Assembly (NCBI RefSeq): GCF_041807905.1
Contig: NZ_JBGVSA010000003.1
Location: 62,001-126,000 of the forward strand
Origin: JBGVSA01 sp041807905
Lineage (GTDB): Bacteria > Pseudomonadota > Gammaproteobacteria > Burkholderiales > Rhodocyclaceae
DNA: 64,000 bases
Reading direction: 5' to 3'
Every line of letters begins with the position of its first letter. Position 1 is the first letter of the stretch. Positions 53,531 to 62,199 of this stretch are shown piece by piece. A program made the position numbers and the translations under genes. The notes under the pieces are model-generated. The model saw nothing but the letters and a program-made list of their open reading frames with translations. It was not told the DNA's origin and ran no database searches.

Positions 53531-56500
53531 CGACTGTCACAGTCCCTGGTGCGCCGGAGAAGATGGCGACCTGACCGTTTGCCCACGGTGCGTTGGCCGC
53601 GCCAGTCAGATCCGTCCATCTGGCCGACGGGTCCGATGGATTCGCCAGCCAGATGCCATTGCCACCGTCGATGGTGTTGCTGTTGGGCACGCCGCTTCCG
53701 TCCCAGTAGGTGAGCGCCATGCCGTTCGTATTGACCAGGTTGACCTGACCGGGCACCGCCGTCTGCACGCTGAAGTTGTCCAGCGGCCTGGTGGGCGCAT
53801 CGTTGATGTCGGTATAGCTGCCGATGGTAAGGCCGTTGTTGGTCAGCGGGCCGCTGTAGTTGATGATGCGATACACACCCGGCCCCAGGTTCTGCCCCTG
53901 ATCGATCACGTCGATGCGGCCGTCGAGCGTCAGGGCACCATTCACGATGGTCAGGTCGTTGAGCGCGCCGCCCACCGTGGTATCGATGATGTTGTACACC
54001 AACACCGCGTCGCTACTGATCTGGAGATTGCCGTTGATCGTCAGTTGCGCCGGCGTGTTCGTCGTGGAGCCGGGGCCGAACGAGGCGCCGTTCGACAGGT
54101 TCACGTTGCCGCCGATGATGCCGTCGCCGCTCAGGCGCGTCCCCGCGCCGGAGACATTGGTATCGCCGGTCGCAGCGCTCTGGTCGCCCCTGATGAATAG
54201 CCTGCCGGCGGTGACAGTGGTGGTGCCCATATAGCTGTTGTCGCCGGTCAGGAACGTGGAGCCGGTACCCATGTGCTGCAGCGAGCCGGTACCGGAAATG
54301 AGGTTCCCCACGGTGATGTCGTTCGAATGGTTGATCACCAGCGCCGCGTTGTCGACGATCGATCCCGCCACGCTGCCGCTGAAGCCACCGTTACCGAGTT
54401 GCAGCGTCCCAGCGCTGATGGTCGTGGAGCCGGCATAGGTGTTGTCGGCAGTCAGTATTGTTGTGCCAGCGCCCGCCTGCTCCAGCGTGCCGGCCCCCGA
54501 AATGATGCCGGACAGCGCCAGGGTATCCGATCGGTTAACAAGCAGCGCGGCGTCGTTGGCGATGTCGCCCACGACGCTGCCGGCGGTCCCGCCATTACCC
54601 AGTTGCAGCGTGCCCGCGGCATTCGTCGTCCCGCCCTCGTAGACGGCGTCATCCAGCAGAGTCAGGTTGCCCGTGCCCATATGCGTGAGTGCGCCCGCTC
54701 CGGTGACCGCGTTCGCCAGCGTCAGGGTCGTGCCGGCTGCCGTATCGAAGATTCCGCCGCCACTGTTCAACTGAGTTGCACGGCCGGTGGTGATGCTGGC
54801 GGTGGTATTCAGCGTGCCGCTGTCGAGCGTCAGGCCACCGGCGGCTGCGCCCAGATTGGCGTCCGACGAAATCCTCAGCACGCCACCTTCGACGCTGGTG
54901 CCCCCGGTGTAGGTGTTGGCGCCGGACAGGACCAAGGTGCCTGCGTCGGTCTTGTGCAGCAGACTGCCTCCGGCCAGCGGCGCGCTGATGGTAGCCGTCA
55001 TGGCCGAGCCCGCCGTCGTACCGTCGCCGACGCGAATGGTGGAGTTACCGCCGACGAGATCGAGCTCCGCGCCCTGCAGGCGATAGCCGTCGACGCCAAA
55101 CTGCATGCCGGAAGCGCTGACCTGCCCTGCGGTATCGTCGACCGTCACCGTGCCCGGCGCACCGATGAAGATGGCGAAGTGTTCGTCCGACCACGGTGCG
55201 TTGACCGCGCCCGCCGGATCAGTCCAGCGGATTGACGGATCGATCAGCCAAACCCCGTTGCCGCCGTTGATGACGCCGTTGTTGGGCGAAGTGTTGCCAT
55301 CCCAATAGGTCAGCGACAGGCCAGTGGTGTTGATCAGATTGATTTGCCCAGGCACCGCCGTCTGCACGCTGAGCCCGGTCAGCACACGCGTCATCGTATC
55401 GGTGACGTCGACGTAGTTGCCGACGGTGAGACCATTGTCGGTCAGCGCGCCGCTGTAGTTGATGATGCGATAGACACCCGGCCCAAGCGTCTGTCCCTGG
55501 TCCAGCACGTCGATGCGGCCATCGAGCGTCAGGTTGCCATTGACGGTGGTCAGGTCATTCAGTGCGCCGCCGACTGCCGTATTGACGATGTTGTACAGCA
55601 GCACCGCGTCGCTGCCGATATTCAGATTGCCGTTGATGGTGAGCTTGGCCGGCGTATTCGGTGCAAACGCGGGACCGAACGAGGCACCGTTCGACAGATT
55701 CACGCTGCCGCCGTAGACACCATCGCCGATCAAGCGCGTGCCCGCGCCAGACACGTTGATCGCGCCGGTCATCGCGCTCTGGTCGCCATGGATGCTGAGT
55801 TGACCATCGGTGACGTTGGTCGCGCCGGTGTAGGTGTTGGTCCCGTTAAGGACGAGTGTGCCAGTCCCGATCTTGTTGAGGCTGCCGGCGCCGCTGATTG
55901 CCCCGCTGAAAGTGACGTCGTTCGCGCTCTGGAATGGATCGCCGCCCACCTCGATCGTGCCGCCGCCCGCGTTCAGCGTGCCGCTGCGGGCGATGGTCAT
56001 GCCATTGGCGGCTCGCAGCGTGCCACCATCAAAGGAAACTGCGGCGCCGGCATCGCCGAGATTGGCGTCGCTGGCGATCTGCACAACGCCGCCATTGATC
56101 GCCGTGCCGCCAGCCTGCGTATTGTTGCCCGACAGGACCAGGGTGCCGTCGCCCGTCTTGGCCAGCGTGCCGGAGCCCGAGATCGTCCCGTCGTGGCTGA
56201 GCGTCGTTCCCGCCTCGGTCTGCAGTGTGCCGCCGTTGGCCATGATCAGCGTTGCCCTGGCCGTGGCCATGTCCTCCGTGGTATCGAGCGTGCCGCCGTC
56301 GAAGGTTAGCGCGCCGCTCGTCGCCCCCAGATTGGCATCGCTGGCCGCCTGCAGCACACCGGCGAAGATACTGGTGCCGCCCGCATAGCTGTTGGTGCCG
56401 GCCAGCACCGCAGTGCCGCTGCCAGTCTTGGCCAGTTGCCCTGCGCCGCCAATCACGCCATTCATCGTCAGCGTCGTGCCAGCAGCCGTATTGAGCCCGC

Positions 56501-57878
56501 CGCCGGCCGTCGTCACTGTCGTTGCGCGCGAGGTGGTGACATTCGCCACGGAACCCAGCGCGCCACCGTTCAACGTCAGGCCGCCAGAGGCCGCGCCGAG
56601 GTTCGCGTCGCCAGAGATGAACAGCGTGCCTGCATTGATCGTCGTACCGCCGCCATAGGTGTTCGTGCCGCTCAGTGTCAGGTCGCCACCCAGCGTCTTG
56701 TCGACGGCGCCACTACCCGAGATCAGGCCTGCATAAGTGCCGGCGCTATCCTGGGTGAAGCGCACCAGACCATTGTCGACCACCGACGGCGGCAGGCTCT
56801 GCGCGCGTGCTTCGAGCACGCCCGCCGCGTTCACCGTGACGCCGCCGTTGAAGTTGGCATTGTTGCCAGTCAGCGCCAACGTCCCCTCATCCACCACCAC
56901 CTGCAGGGGCACTCCGCCGCCGTTCGCGCCGATGGCACCCGTCAGCGTCCATATGCCCAGGCCCGTCTTGGTCAGTGTCTGAAAATTGCGGATATCGCCG
57001 GCCAGACTATCGGATGAACCCAGAACACCGCCGAGTGTGAGCGAATTGTTCCCGCCGCCACCGTTAAAGCTGCCGGTAATGACCGATCCTGCTTCCAGCG
57101 TAAGCTTGTCGTCACCGCCGGCAAACGACAGACTGCCTTCGACGCGTGCCCCGGTGCGGTTGATGAAGGTGACGGGGCCGTTCGCGTTGTTGCCAATGAC
57201 GTTCGCGTTCGCGCCGAGTTGCGTGCGGATGATGCCGTAATTGTCGACCGTGTTGCCGCCTCCGCCAACTTTGTCCTCGAACCAGATTGCGGCGCCACTG
57301 CGAGACGAGATGATCCCGTAGTTGGTGATGACGTTGCCTACTCCAAAGACATTGACCGGCTCGCCGTTGTTCTGGGAGCCGTTTGCCGTGACGGAAGCAC
57401 CGACGCCGACCGTCAGGCGGCCGTTCGATCCGAATTCGATCGTGTTGGGACCACCGCCCCACAGGCCGGTGCTGGTCGACGCATTATTGGTGACAGAAGC
57501 ACCGGCGCCGAGCGTAATGATGGCGTTGTTGCCCAGGCTGATCGCGTTGGAATTGCTCACCGAAATCTGTGCGTTCGGGTCGAGCGTGATCGTAATTCCT
57601 GACGCGCTGTTCGGCCCATTGCCGATCCGTTGTGTGTAAGGATTGGGCGAAGCCGTGGTGCAAGTGACGATCGAGCCGTTGGTGAAGCACGTGGCGGAGG
57701 CGATCTCCGGTATCGCCGCCAGCAGCAGTGCCGGTAAGCCGCAACGGCAGCGTCGTCGAAGGGCGGAACACGCGAAATGCTGCCGCGCGGCCCATCGGAA
57801 GACCGCAGGAACCGGCGCAACTATTTTGCGGTGCGAATGGGCTGCGAAATACCCGTTGCGATTCTCTCCACAATTCAT
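53439..57878 (-). CDS. Autotransporter, first part: signal peptide and N-terminal passenger (ends at a frameshift)
   Basis: ATG 57878 has GAGGAG five bases upstream. The 1,479 residues begin with a long signal region (charged N-part, hydrophobic GLPALLLAAIPEIASA near 48-62) and continue as a beta-helix passenger rich in Gly, Asn and Thr with PATR-like units (LSG.NTY.GGTTI..GTL). The passenger contains two copies of a roughly 1.2-kb module. At eight G (53466-53459) the frame shifts and ends 10 codons later. Alone it would be secreted to the periplasm without a translocator. Removing one G joins it to the downstream frame, giving 3,221 residues. It should be a surface-exposed adhesin or biofilm protein when in frame. 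Confidence 0.85.
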   Translation of the reverse strand: MNCGENRNGYFAAHSHRKIVAPVPAVFRWAARQHFACSALRRRCRCGLPALLLAAIPEIASATCFTNGSIVTCTTASPNPYTQRIGNGPNSASGITITLDPNAQISVSNSNAISLGNNAIITLGAGASVTNNASTSTGLWGGGPNTIEFGSNGRLTVGVGASVTANGSQNNGEPVNVFGVGNVITNYGIISSRSGAAIWFEDKVGGGGNTVDNYGIIRTQLGANANVIGNNANGPVTFINRTGARVEGSLSFAGGDDKLTLEAGSVITGSFNGGGGNNSLTLGGVLGSSDSLAGDIRNFQTLTKTGLGIWTLTGAIGANGGGVPLQVVVDEGTLALTGNNANFNGGVTVNAAGVLEARAQSLPPSVVDNGLVRFTQDSAGTYAGLISGSGAVDKTLGGDLTLSGTNTYGGGTTINAGTLFISGDANLGAASGGLTLNGGALGSVANVTTSRATTVTTAGGGLNTAAGTTLTMNGVIGGAGQLAKTGSGTAVLAGTNSYAGGTSIFAGVLQAASDANLGATSGALTFDGGTLDTTEDMATARATLIMANGGTLQTEAGTTLSHDGTISGSGTLAKTGDGTLVLSGNNTQAGGTAINGGVVQIASDANLGDAGAAVSFDGGTLRAANGMTIARSGTLNAGGGTIEVGGDPFQSANDVTFSGAISGAGSLNKIGTGTLVLNGTNTYTGATNVTDGQLSIHGDQSAMTGAINVSGAGTRLIGDGVYGGSVNLSNGASFGPAFAPNTPAKLTINGNLNIGSDAVLLYNIVNTAVGGALNDLTTVNGNLTLDGRIDVLDQGQTLGPGVYRIINYSGALTDNGLTVGNYVDVTDTMTRVLTGLSVQTAVPGQINLINTTGLSLTYWDGNTSPNNGVINGGNGVWLIDPSIRWTDPAGAVNAPWSDEHFAIFIGAPGTVTVDDTAGQVSASGMQFGVDGYRLQGAELDLVGGNSTIRVGDGTTAGSAMTATISAPLAGGSLLHKTDAGTLVLSGANTYTGGTSVEGGVLRISSDANLGAAAGGLTLDSGTLNTTASITTGRATQLNSGGGIFDTAAGTTLTLANAVTGAGALTHMGTGNLTLLDDAVYEGGTTNAAGTLQLGNGGTAGSVVGDIANDAALLVNRSDTLALSGIISGAGTLEQAGAGTTILTADNTYAGSTTISAGTLQLGNGGFSGSVAGSIVDNAALVINHSNDITVGNLISGTGSLQHMGTGSTFLTGDNSYMGTTTVTAGRLFIRGDQSAATGDTNVSGAGTRLSGDGIIGGNVNLSNGASFGPGSTTNTPAQLTINGNLQISSDAVLVYNIIDTTVGGALNDLTIVNGALTLDGRIDVIDQGQNLGPGVYRIINYSGPLTNNGLTIGSYTDINDAPTRPLDNFSVQTAVPGQVNLVNTNGMALTYWDGSGVPNSNTIDGGNGIWLANPSDPSARWTDLTGAANAPWANGQVAIFSGAPGTVTVDDAGGAVDAAGMQFGTDGYLLQGGAGPARR
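53459..53466 (-). repeat. Poly-G tract (G8) at the frame break
   Basis: Coding-strand run of eight G between CA and CAGG. Seven (or ten) G keeps the passenger frame; eight breaks it. Homopolymeric G or C tracts of this kind undergo slipped-strand mispairing in Neisseria and Bordetella surface genes. Confidence 0.8.
54207..54614 (-). repeat. Two 204-bp units in the first passenger copy
   Basis: Units starting at 54614 and 54410 belong to the same family as the six-unit array. They follow the first copy of the 1.2-kb module, just as the six-unit array follows the second copy. Confidence 0.8.
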
Positions 57879-58417
57879 GCCCGTCTCCTCGAGATAGGGT
57901 CCAGCATGAAGCGCTGTTGCCTGGAGCGCTTATTGAGTCAGGAGGACGAAGCGTGCATGTAACGGGTGCAGCAGAGTCGCGAAAAGAGCGATCGATTCGT
58001 GGACCTTCGAGACTTACTCGGAATTCACGAATATTGCGAATGATGCAGGCGGCGTACTCACTTTGCTGAAGACACGTGCGAACCGCGGGAGTATAGATAG
58101 CGCGAATAGGGTGGGCTACCGACCTGGACCTTTTGGGCGTTCCTGGTGGTAGTCATCCGTCGTCGTCGAAAACACGATAACGGCCCTTACAACCGCTCTG
58201 AGGCACGGACGAGCCTTCACGTACTCGTGGACAGAACCGCCCCGACAACGCGGATCTTTCGTGATTCGCCGCAGTTACCCGATCGAAAATGGATTCCCGA
58301 CCTGCCTGATTGGCGATCAAGCGGGGGCGCCAATGAGGTTCGGTTGTTTCTTCCTTCCGCGGCCTTACACTGCAGCCCTTAACTCCCATTCACCAGGCGT
58401 CTGAACGGAGGCAAACC
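57879..58417. other. Intergenic region upstream of the autotransporter
   Basis: This 539-bp gap lies between divergent genes and must contain both promoters. No ORF with family resemblance was seen. I find no clear regulatory repeat, and short frames here (such as 58146-58382) lack coding character. Confidence 0.5.
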
Positions 58418-59065
58418 ATGACTCGAGTGCGCGTTGATGGCTTCACTATCTCGCTCGATGGATACGGTGCGGGTCCAAATCAGGACATCGACAATCCGCT
58501 CGGAATTGGCGGGACAGAGCTGCACCAGTGGCTGCTCCCGACTCGCACGTTCCAGCGGGCCTTGTTCGGCAAGGAAGACGGTACGACCGGAATCGACGAT
58601 GATTTCGCGGCTCGTGGTTTCCAGAACGTCGGAGCCTGGATTCTCGGGAGGAACATGTTCGGCCCTATCCGCGGGGAATGGCCGAATGCCGACTGGAAAG
58701 GCTGGTGGGGAAACAATCCACCCTACCACGTCCCGGTCTTTGTCTTGACCCATCATGCTCGCGCCCCGATCGAGATGGAAGGCAACACAACGTTCCACTT
58801 CGTGACAGGCGGCATCCGAGAAGCGCTCGACCGTGCGCGCGGGGCGGCTGCCGGCCAGGACGTGCGGATCGGCGGAGGGCCAGAGACAATTCGGCAGTAC
58901 CTTCGCGAGGGACTCATCGATGAGCTGCACATTGCCATCTCGCCGGTGCTGCTTGGCCGGGGAGAAGCGCTGTTCGAGGGATTGGACTTGCGCACACTGG
59001 GCTACGAATGTGTTGACCTCGTAGCGTCGGAGAAAGCCACGCATGTCGTCCTGCGGCGCCAGTGA
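58418..59065 (+). CDS. Dihydrofolate reductase family protein (RibD C-terminal domain)
   Basis: ATG 58418 has GGAGG seven bases upstream and gives 215 residues. The RibD-C/DHFR fold shows the opening VRVDGFTISLDGYGAG, AWILGRNMFGP, the glycine-rich IGGGPETIRQYLREGLIDELHI signature and a C-terminal strand. Relatives (YyaP/YwjB type) are NADPH-binding reductases of unknown substrate. No signal or membrane segment is present. It is divergent from the autotransporter. Confidence 0.87.
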   Translation: MTRVRVDGFTISLDGYGAGPNQDIDNPLGIGGTELHQWLLPTRTFQRALFGKEDGTTGIDDDFAARGFQNVGAWILGRNMFGPIRGEWPNADWKGWWGNNPPYHVPVFVLTHHARAPIEMEGNTTFHFVTGGIREALDRARGAAAGQDVRIGGGPETIRQYLREGLIDELHIAISPVLLGRGEALFEGLDLRTLGYECVDLVASEKATHVVLRRQ

Positions 59066-59224
59066 CGCGCTGACACCTGAACTCGCCGAGCCATCGAACC
59101 ACTCGCCCGACCAGAACAGAGTAGGCCACGCGCATTCCTTGCCGCCGATCTATCAAGACCGTTCGACTGCCCGTCTTCAAGCGAAATCTCGTTCGGGAGG
59201 GTAGATCGGGAGTCGCCAGAAACG

Positions 59225-59242
59225 AAAAAACCTGGAAGCCAG
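59225..59242 (-). terminator. Possible weak terminator after tRNA-Ser
   Basis: On the minus strand a short CTGG/CCAG stem with a four-base loop is followed by six T, 28 bp after the tRNA 3' end. The stem is short, so this is tentative. Confidence 0.35.
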
Positions 59243-59269
59243 TAGCGATGCGGGGCTCAAGGGACATTC

Positions 59270-59357
59270 TGGCGGAAGGGGTGGGATTCGAACCCACGGA
59301 TGGTCGCCCATCGCCGGTTTTCAAGACCGGTGCATTAAACCGCTCTGCCACCCTTCC
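59270..59357 (-). tRNA. tRNA-Ser (anticodon TGA)
   Basis: The 88-nt gene starts GGAAGGG at 59357 and ends with an encoded CCA at 59270. Anticodon stem ACCGG/CCGGC-type arm encloses loop CTTGAAA with anticodon TGA (UCA codons). The long variable arm is that of class II tRNA-Ser, and the T-arm is GGTTCGAATCC. No duplicate of its 3' end is seen in the window. Confidence 0.95.
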
Positions 59358-59514
59358 GGGGTTGCGCGCCGGGGAAGGCGTCTTGCGGAGAGGCGTGATT
59401 ATAGCCGCGCGTGGCGATAAGTGGTGGCGGACATCTCACGCGAGCAAAGGGATTGCACGGGCATTTGACGCGCAGCGCATGCCGGGTGTGGGCGTGCGCT
59501 GCGCAGAGCGCTGA

Positions 59515-60138
59515 TTACTTTGCCTGACGCCGGCGGAAGGACGCCAGAGCGACGAGACCAAGCCCCGCCAGTGCGAAACTGGCCGGCTCGGGGACTGTGC
59601 TGTTTGGCGCGACGACTGCACCGCTCACGTTCAGGCGGCTCAGGTACAGGTCGGTGCTGCTGCCCAGCGTAGTGATCTGGAACCAATCGCCGCTCACGAC
59701 CGACGCCGGGATGAAGGTCAGCGGGTTGGAGCCCGTGTAGGCCACCGGGTTCTGGGTGATCGAGCCCGTCTGCGTGGCACCCGTGCCCCAGGTCAGCAGA
59801 AATGCGTCCGCCGAGTCGGCGCTGTTGAACAGGATGCTGTCCAGTGTCAGCAACTGCGCGAAGCTGAAACGAATGAACTCTTGCTGTGACGGGTTGCTGC
59901 TGAGTTGATTGCCCCCCGCCCCGCTCACGCCGAGACCGGCCGAATTCTGGACGAGGTCTGCGCTGTTGTGACCGCCAGACGAAACCGTCACGGTCACGCC
60001 ATCCACCGTCTTTTGATTGCTCGCGTTCAGCGTGCTGGTGGAATCGAAGATGTACGAAATGGGTACGGCGTGTGCCGCACCAATGCCGGACAGGGTCAGG
60101 GTGGCAGGCAGCAGGAACTTGCTCAGGGTGGCGCGCAT
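59515..60138 (-). CDS. PEP-CTERM sorting-domain protein
   Basis: ATG 60138 with GGAG gives 207 residues. A signal peptide ends near 24 (AHA). The middle is a Ser/Gly/Thr-rich exported domain of unknown function (SSGGHNSADLVQNSAGLGVS). The C-terminus has the exact PEP-CTERM layout: VPEPAS, a hydrophobic segment (FALAGLGLVALASF) and a basic tail RRRQAK. An exosortase (EpsH/XrtA type) would cleave it during extracellular-polymer assembly; none is encoded in this window. The upstream region (60180-60260) is AT-rich. Confidence 0.9.
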   Translation of the reverse strand: MRATLSKFLLPATLTLSGIGAAHAVPISYIFDSTSTLNASNQKTVDGVTVTVSSGGHNSADLVQNSAGLGVSGAGGNQLSSNPSQQEFIRFSFAQLLTLDSILFNSADSADAFLLTWGTGATQTGSITQNPVAYTGSNPLTFIPASVVSGDWFQITTLGSSTDLYLSRLNVSGAVVAPNSTVPEPASFALAGLGLVALASFRRRQAK

Positions 60139-60269
60139 TGCGATCTCCAAAAAAGACTGCGGAGACAAAAGCAGCAAATGCGCCAATTTTGATAATTTAT
60201 TTTATTTCAATCACTTGGGCACATCTCGAATCGGTCACAACACCACAACCGTAAAATTTGTCGACATCA

Positions 60270-60794
60270 TCACCGCAGGTCGGCCGCTTTGCGGATTTGC
60301 TCGAGTTGCAGTCGCCGGATGGTGAGCAGATTGGTCGCCAGGACGGTCGCCTCCAGCATCGTGCCGCCGATGGAACCGGAAAGAATGTTGTTGAGCAGCC
60401 ACAGGCAAGTGCCGATGAGCATGAAGCACCGCATCCGGACGCCATGCAGCAGGAACAGAGACAACGTGCCTACGCAGGAGGCGATGATCGGCAGGAACGA
60501 CAGCCACGACGTCGCCAGCCAAATGCCAAAACCGAGGCTCAATGCGACGAAGAACAGCGCGACCCAGATCGAACGGGTGCGGATCGCGGCCACCGACCGG
60601 CCGACCGAAACGGCCGAGCTGGCCACTGCGGTGTAGTTGCCGAGCAGCCAGAAGTGAATGACGTAGCTCACGCACTCGGCCGCCATGAAGATCTTGAAAC
60701 GCTGGTCGCTCTTTTGCAGGAAGGACGACACCCCCATCGCGAAGGCGAGGTAGCCGAAGATCTGCGTGACGGAAAGTGCCTGGTCGAGTTGCAC
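60270..60794 (-). CDS. YgjV family inner-membrane protein
   Basis: The 174-residue protein is almost all hydrophobic with about five helices (YLAFAMGVSSFLQKSDQRFKI, IWVALFFVALSLGFGIWLATS, RMRCFMLIGTCLWLLNNIL) and a short basic tail. It fits the Imp-YgjV family, whose function is unknown. It follows argJ's terminator on the same strand. Confidence 0.8.
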   Translation of the reverse strand: MQLDQALSVTQIFGYLAFAMGVSSFLQKSDQRFKIFMAAECVSYVIHFWLLGNYTAVASSAVSVGRSVAAIRTRSIWVALFFVALSLGFGIWLATSWLSFLPIIASCVGTLSLFLLHGVRMRCFMLIGTCLWLLNNILSGSIGGTMLEATVLATNLLTIRRLQLEQIRKAADLR

Positions 60795-60816
60795 GGGAAG
60801 GCGCGAGGGGAATGAA

Positions 60817-60840
60817 ACCGGGCGGCGGCCGCCGCCCGGT
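60817..60840 (-). terminator. Rho-independent terminator after argJ
   Basis: A perfect 24-bp palindrome (ACCGGGCGGCGG and its complement) lies 8 bp past the argJ stop and is followed on the minus strand by TTTCATT. The T-run is short but the stem is very strong. Confidence 0.75.
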
Positions 60841-60848
60841 CAGGCCGA

Positions 60849-62084
60849 TCAACTGCGGTAGTCGGCGTTGATCTTGACGTAGTCGTACGAGAAGTCGCAG
60901 GTCCAGACCGTAGCGGCAGCCTGGCCGCGCGCGAGGTCGATCCGCACGGTGATCTCGGCGTTCTTCATGATGCGGGCACCGGCCTCCTCCTGGTAGCTGA
61001 CGGCACGGCCACCCTTCTCCGCCACCAAGACCTCTTCACCACCGCCGGCCAGCCATACGCGCAGTTTGTTCACGTCCAGATCATTGACGCCGGCATAGCC
61101 GATCGCGGCCAGGATGCGTCCCAGGTTGGGGTCCGACGCGAAGAATGCCGTCTTGACCAACGGAGAATGCGCCACGGCGTAGGCGACCTGGCGGCATTCA
61201 TCGCGGTTCGATCCGCCTTCGACGGCGATGCTCATCAGCTTGGTAGCGCCTTCGCCATCGCGCACGATGGCCTGCGCCAGCCACTGGGCGACTTCGATGA
61301 CTGCCGCCCGCACGGAGGCGTATTGCGCCGATGCCGCATCGTTGATGGGCGAACCGACCTGGCCGGTGGCGATCAGGATGAAAGAGTCGTTGGTCGACGT
61401 GTCGCCATCGACGGTAATGCTGTTGAAGGACACGTCGGCAGCTTCGCGCACGAGGGCTTCGAGCAGCGGTTGGGCGAGGTTCGCGTCGGTGGCGACGTAG
61501 CCGAGCATGGTCGCCATGTTGGGGCGGATCATGCCGGCGCCCTTGCTCATGCCGGTGACGGTGACCGTTTGACCGTCGACCGTCACGCGACTCGAGGTGG
61601 ACTTGGCGATGGTGTCGGTGGTCATGATGGCGTGGGCGGCAGCAAACCAGCCCTCATCCGACAGCGCTGCGCGCGCGGCCGGCAGACCGGCGACGATACG
61701 CTCGACCGGCAGGTGTTCGAGAATCACGCCAGTGGAAAACGGCAACACGGTATTGGCGGCGACGCCGGATTGCGCGGCGACGGCATCGCACGTCGCGCGG
61801 GCGGCGGCCAGCCCCTGCTCGCCCGTGCCAGCGTTGGCGATGCCGGTGTTGATGACGAGCGCGCGGATTTCGCCGCCGGCCAGATGTTCGCGGCACACCT
61901 GAACGGGTGCGGCGCAGAAGCGGTTCTGTGTGAAAACGCCCGCGGCGCGACTACCCGGAGCCAGCTCGATCAAGGTCAGGTCGCGTCGGTTGGCCTTGCG
62001 GATATTCGCCTCTGCCGTACCCAGGCGAACGCCTTTGACGGGAAAGAGTTGATCGGCAACGGGCGGCAACAGATTGACCGGCAT
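60849..62084 (-). CDS. argJ: Bifunctional ornithine acetyltransferase / N-acetylglutamate synthase
   Basis: The 411-residue precursor has the self-cleavage site in MIRPNMATML, where Thr becomes the N-terminus of the beta chain. The N-terminal VKGVRLGTAEANIRKANRRD and C-terminal VWTCDFSYDYVKINADYRS are typical of ArgJ. It transfers acetyl between N-acetylornithine and glutamate in arginine synthesis. GAGGA precedes the ATG. Confidence 0.95.
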   Translation of the reverse strand: MPVNLLPPVADQLFPVKGVRLGTAEANIRKANRRDLTLIELAPGSRAAGVFTQNRFCAAPVQVCREHLAGGEIRALVINTGIANAGTGEQGLAAARATCDAVAAQSGVAANTVLPFSTGVILEHLPVERIVAGLPAARAALSDEGWFAAAHAIMTTDTIAKSTSSRVTVDGQTVTVTGMSKGAGMIRPNMATMLGYVATDANLAQPLLEALVREAADVSFNSITVDGDTSTNDSFILIATGQVGSPINDAASAQYASVRAAVIEVAQWLAQAIVRDGEGATKLMSIAVEGGSNRDECRQVAYAVAHSPLVKTAFFASDPNLGRILAAIGYAGVNDLDVNKLRVWLAGGGEEVLVAEKGGRAVSYQEEAGARIMKNAEITVRIDLARGQAAATVWTCDFSYDYVKINADYRS

Positions 62085-62199
62085 GGAACTGTCCTCGAGC
62101 GGGCAAAGATGCGCATTTTATCGCCTTGCCCGCCGGGCGCCAGATTTAGTTCGCAACCGCTGGTAAGCGGGCCGGCATTGCCGTCCCGCCTGCTCGTGC

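Larger units (their letters stand above)
52991..55806 (-). repeat. Duplicated ~1.2-kb passenger module (offset 1,599 bp)
   Basis: The module starting near 55806 is repeated near 54207; matching positions are 1,599 bp (533 codons) apart. Shared landmarks are RGDQSA or HGDQSA, NGASFGP, GVYRIINYSG, VQTAVPGQ, LTYWDG and TIRVGDGT. Copy one ends near 54615 before two 204-bp units; copy two ends near 52991 before six. The copies have diverged in sequence but kept length, and the G8 tract lies inside copy two. Confidence 0.8.

Noticed and set aside
58146..58382. Small ORF upstream of the DHFR-like gene
   Set aside because: No ribosome-binding site or recognisable sequence, and an equally long frame exists on the other strand over the same bases.
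59270..59357. tRNA-Ser as an integration site of a genomic island
   Set aside because: No integrase is nearby and I could not find a second copy of the tRNA 3' end in the window.
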